Below are positions 61,263 to 64,000 of a DNA stretch of 64,000 nucleotides, piece by piece. This DNA is from Boseongicola sp. (GTDB lineage: Bacteria; Pseudomonadota; Alphaproteobacteria; Rhodobacterales; Rhodobacteraceae), in contig CP046179.1 in the NCBI GenBank assembly GCA_014075275.1, positions 3,109,932 to 3,173,931 of the forward strand. The letters are read 5' to 3'. Position 1 is the stretch's first letter. The number at the start of each line of letters is the position of its first letter. The notes beneath the pieces were generated by a model. The model worked only from the letters and a program-made list of their open reading frames with translations. It did no database searches and was not told the origin of the DNA. The translations under genes were made by a program, and so were the position numbers.

Positions 61263-62669
61263 GTGGTCATCGGTGAAATTGCAGACGGTTTGACGCGAGG
61301 CGTCGAGACGACCGTGAACACGGTTAGCGAGGCGTTTTTTGAACCCGTGGTCCGTCTGGGCGTCACCGGGTTGTCGCGCGCCGGGAAGACCGTGTTCATC
61401 ACCTCGCTTGTGGCCAATCTGATCAATCGGGGCAGGATGCCGGGTTTGACGGCGGCGGGTCGGATCGAGGCTGCGTGGTTGCAACCACAGCCTGACGACA
61501 CGGTGCCGCGTTTCGAGTATGAAAGCCATCTGGCCGCGATGACTGGCCCGAAGCCGTTCTGGCCTGACGGGACCACCGGCATCAGCGAATTGCGCCTGTC
61601 ATTTCGCGTTCAACCGGGTGGCTTGCTGGGCGGCATGCGCAGCGCGCGCACTATGCATCTGGATATCGTTGATTATCCGGGCGAGTGGTTGTTGGATCTG
61701 GGGTTGTTGGGCAAGGATTTCGCCACCTGGTCGCGCGAAACACTGGCTCGGATTGAAGCGCGCGGAGAGGCGGATGGTTATCGCGCCGCCTTGGCTGCTG
61801 CGGACACCGGTGCGAAACTGGATGAACCTGCCGCAGGCGCATTGGCCGAGGCCTTTACCGGCTATCTGACGGCGGCGCGCGAAGCGGGATATTCCGATTG
61901 CACGCCGGGGCGGTTTCTGTTGCCAGGGGATCTGAAAGGTTCGCCTGTCTTAACTTTTGCACCATTGCCTGCCGGGGATTTTCCGCGTGGGTCATTGGGG
62001 CGCGAGTTTCAGCGCCGGTTTGAGGCCTATAAGCGCCAGGTCGTGAAGCCGTTCTTTCGCGAACATTTTGCGCGGATCGACCGGCAAGTTGTGTTGGTGG
62101 ACGTGCTGGGGGCGATCCATTCGGGCCCCAAAGCGGTCGAGGATTTGCGCGGCGCAATGGCGGATATCCTGGGCGCGTTTCGCCCCGGGCGGAACGCCTT
62201 CCTCAGCCAGATATTCCTAGGCAAACGGGTGGAGAAAATCCTATTCGCCGCCACCAAGGCCGATCATCTTCACCACAGCCAGCATCCGCAGTTGTCCGCC
62301 ATCGCTGATGCGATGTTGGCCGATGCACGTAGCAAGGCGGATTTTGCCGGGGCAGAGACGGCAGCATTGTCGCTGGCCAGTTTGCGCACCACGACCGAGG
62401 ATCAGATCGACCGCGATGGCCGCAAACTGGACGTGGTGCGCGGGACATTGTTGGACAGTGGTAAGCGCGCGGCGTTCTATCCCGGCCGCCTGCCCGAGGA
62501 CCCGGCGCGATTGTTGACGTCAGCGCGGCAAGGGGCGGAGGATTGGCTAGAGATGGACTATCAGGTGATGTCCTTCGCGCCCCAACCATTGGAAATACGC
62601 CCCGGCGACGGACCGCCCCATATCCGGCTGGACCGTGCGGCGGAGTTTTTGATTGGAGACCGGATATGA
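61263..62669 (+). CDS. YcjX-family P-loop NTPase
   Basis: Cytosolic predicted GTPase/ATPase of 468 residues. Walker A GLSRAGKTVF (about residue 37), Walker B-like HLDIVDYPGEWLLDLG (about residue 130), and NTPase motif AATKADHLHH (about residue 330). YcjX-YcjF pairs are stress-induced in enterobacteria, and their role is not settled. GTG 61263 is chosen because ATAGGGG precedes it and the upstream open frame (from 61098) runs through an intergenic repeat. The ATGA overlap with the next gene shows an operon. Confidence 0.9.
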   Translation: MVIGEIADGLTRGVETTVNTVSEAFFEPVVRLGVTGLSRAGKTVFITSLVANLINRGRMPGLTAAGRIEAAWLQPQPDDTVPRFEYESHLAAMTGPKPFWPDGTTGISELRLSFRVQPGGLLGGMRSARTMHLDIVDYPGEWLLDLGLLGKDFATWSRETLARIEARGEADGYRAALAAADTGAKLDEPAAGALAEAFTGYLTAAREAGYSDCTPGRFLLPGDLKGSPVLTFAPLPAGDFPRGSLGREFQRRFEAYKRQVVKPFFREHFARIDRQVVLVDVLGAIHSGPKAVEDLRGAMADILGAFRPGRNAFLSQIFLGKRVEKILFAATKADHLHHSQHPQLSAIADAMLADARSKADFAGAETAALSLASLRTTTEDQIDRDGRKLDVVRGTLLDSGKRAAFYPGRLPEDPARLLTSARQGAEDWLEMDYQVMSFAPQPLEIRPGDGPPHIRLDRAAEFLIGDRI

Positions 62670-63676
62670 GTGAGCGCGATGCACCGGTTCTGATCGAACT
62701 GGATGACAGCGGGCCAAGTCCCGCCGATGCGCCCCCTGTGTCGGAACCGGAAGGCGCGCCGACGGGACAGGCGATGCAAACCATGGCAGCTTTTGCGGCG
62801 CGCAAACCGTCGCGGCTGGTGCGGTGGTTCTGGCAGTTGCTGGTGGCGGTGGTGCTGTTCTTTGGATCGATCGCGATCTGGGATGCGGTGGTGGCGCTGG
62901 TCGCGCGGAACTCGTGGCTGGGCTGGGGCGCACTTAGGCTGTTGGGGTTATTTGGGGCAGTCTGTCTGGCAATCCTGATCCGGGAATGGGCGGCATTGGC
63001 GCGGCTGCGCAAGATCGAGGGCTTCCACGAAGAGGCGGACCGGGTGATTGCCGCTGGTGATTTCGCGGGGGCCAAGGCGCTGACCGGACGCCTCAGCGCG
63101 ATCTATGCTGGACGCGAGGATATGCGTTGGGGCCGGGCACGGCTGGCCGATGGGCAGGGCGATGTGTTCGACGCCGATGCGCAGCTCGGGCTGGCGGAAA
63201 CCGCACTTCTGGCCCCGTTGGACGACCGCGCGCGGCGCGAGGTTGAAACGGCGGCGCGTCAGGTGGCCACGGTTACGGCTCTGGTGCCGCTGGCGTTTGC
63301 CGATGTTTTAGCAGCACTGACGGCGAATGTGCGGATGATCCGGCGCATTGCCGAGATTTATGGCGGACGCTCCGGCGCGCTGGGCGCTTGGCGGTTGACG
63401 CGTGCGGTGATCGCGCATCTGGTGGCGACCGGTGCGGTGGCGGTTGGGGACGATCTGTTGGGGTCAATCGGTGGCGGGCATCTGATCAGCAAGATCTCGC
63501 GGCGGTTCGGGGAAGGTCTGGTCAATGGCGCATTGACGGCCCGGGTCGGGATTGCGGCGATGGAAGTATGTCGGCCTTTGCCGTTCCGGCGGGCTGATAG
63601 GCCCAAGGTTACGCGGCTGGTGCAGCGCGCATTGACGGGCCTGTTTGAACGAACGGACGCAGCACCGAGGGAGTAG
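62666..63676 (+). CDS. YcjF/TIGR01620-type membrane protein
   Basis: A 336-residue protein with an N-terminal soluble part (MSERDAPVLIELDDSGPSP), two transmembrane helices (about 57-80, LLVAVVLFFGSIAIWDAVVAL, and 88-105) and a helical domain that includes the DUF697-like segment (ADVLAALTANVRMIRRIAEIYGGRSG, about residues 210-235, shown in part) with Gly-rich helices. It starts at ATG 62666, overlapping the ycjX stop, with GGAG 10 nt upstream. Partner of the YcjX-like NTPase by context; the exact role is unknown. Confidence 0.88.
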   Translation: MSERDAPVLIELDDSGPSPADAPPVSEPEGAPTGQAMQTMAAFAARKPSRLVRWFWQLLVAVVLFFGSIAIWDAVVALVARNSWLGWGALRLLGLFGAVCLAILIREWAALARLRKIEGFHEEADRVIAAGDFAGAKALTGRLSAIYAGREDMRWGRARLADGQGDVFDADAQLGLAETALLAPLDDRARREVETAARQVATVTALVPLAFADVLAALTANVRMIRRIAEIYGGRSGALGAWRLTRAVIAHLVATGAVAVGDDLLGSIGGGHLISKISRRFGEGLVNGALTARVGIAAMEVCRPLPFRRADRPKVTRLVQRALTGLFERTDAAPRE

Positions 63677-63704
63677 CGGTGCCGCGCCTATTACCGCCCG
63701 CCAC

Positions 63705-63905
63705 TTAGCGCGGCTCGAAGAAGAAATCGCGGATCGCAGATCGGTCTTGCTGCGCGGCGGTAAAGCCCATGTCGGCCAACAGATGATCGTCGATACGTTT
63801 GAAGCGGTGATAATCATTCACAGCATTGTTCCAGGCGCGCAGCTTGGCAATGGGGCGGAAGTTTGAGCCGGGAAAGGCGGGGCGGGTTTGGGCTATTACA
63901 GTCAT
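63705..63905 (-). CDS. DUF1127 small protein
   Basis: A 66-residue protein with the DUF1127 (YjiS-like) motif AVNDYHRFKRIDDHLLADMGF followed by TAAQQDRSAIRDFFFEPR. DUF1127 proteins in alphaproteobacteria are known from phosphate and small-RNA-linked regulation and bind RNA. ATG 63905 has AAAGG 9 nt upstream; ATG 63914 would sit directly on this ribosome-binding site. Converges on the YcjF-like gene with a 28-base gap. Confidence 0.88.
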   Translation of the reverse strand: MTVIAQTRPAFPGSNFRPIAKLRAWNNAVNDYHRFKRIDDHLLADMGFTAAQQDRSAIRDFFFEPR

Positions 63906-64000
63906 TTTGGTCATCCTTTGATGTTGTGTTTTCGATGACCCTTTGTGACTGGTGAGGTGTCGCCTTGCCGTTATGCCAATGGTGAACGCGCCCGAAATCG

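Overview
The window reads as a stretch of chromosome from a marine Rhodobacteraceae (roseobacter-type alphaproteobacterium). This rests on protein likeness and gene neighbourhoods: poly-hydroxybutyrate genes phbA-phbB, a cytoplasmic SoeABC-type sulfite dehydrogenase, ETF-ubiquinone oxidoreductase, a pyrB-linked degenerate dihydroorotase, DUF1127, YdcH and DUF2007 small proteins, and a CtrA-type TTAA-N7-TTAA site. Genes are tightly packed, with many ATGA-type overlaps. Most of the window is core housekeeping. I see no prophage, transposase, CRISPR array or rRNA.

Layout. 0-5 kb: the 3' part of parC, a DUF898 membrane protein, an M48 protease and a lipoprotein. 5-13 kb: the translation/transcription core (tuf, tRNA-Trp, secE, nusG, rplK, rplA). 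It is interrupted by a methyltransferase gene and by a codon-atypical glycosyltransferase gene, both on the opposite strand. 13-25.6 kb: a matrixin-like protease, greA with a membrane partner, a PAP2 protein, etfQO, a TPR protein-ispE pair, polyprenyl diphosphate synthase, a tRNA-methyltransferase-like gene, and phbB/phbA. 25.7-36 kb: soeABC, an OmpA-family protein with a small membrane coiled-coil partner, ubiA, a truncated rsmE, and gshA. 36-43.5 kb: small proteins, plsY, the pyrC-like gene and pyrB, a family-4 uracil-DNA glycosylase, a LysE exporter and moaB. 43.5-49.3 kb: a two-gene RND exporter and a DsbD-like periplasmic protein. 49.4-64 kb: yqgE, a D,D-carboxypeptidase with a SPOR domain, a broken HAD gene, clpS, rsmC, an SDR lacking the catalytic lysine, hemF, a long proline/acid-rich membrane protein, a HupE/UreJ-like and DUF4198 pair, truA, ycjX-ycjF-like genes and a DUF1127 gene.

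The least explained signals are non-coding. (1) A 58-bp element occurs twice, 57/58 identical, at 8704 and (inverted) at 36248; it contains two tandem 11-mers. (2) Three direct repeats of a 19-bp dyad with an exact 26-bp period sit in the phbA upstream region. (3) Four different 8-bp-stem hairpins are lined up between the pyrC-like gene and plsY. (4) At least six intergenic copies occur of a repeat made of an AAAATACTC-type core next to GC-rich hairpins. Two genes look recently damaged: rsmE, whose 3' third has been replaced by a neighbouring reading frame, and the HAD hydrolase, whose frame breaks exactly at a perfect 11-bp inverted repeat.

All product calls come from reading the sequence and from family knowledge. 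No database search was run, and start codons were chosen by ribosome-binding sites, overlaps and family N-termini.
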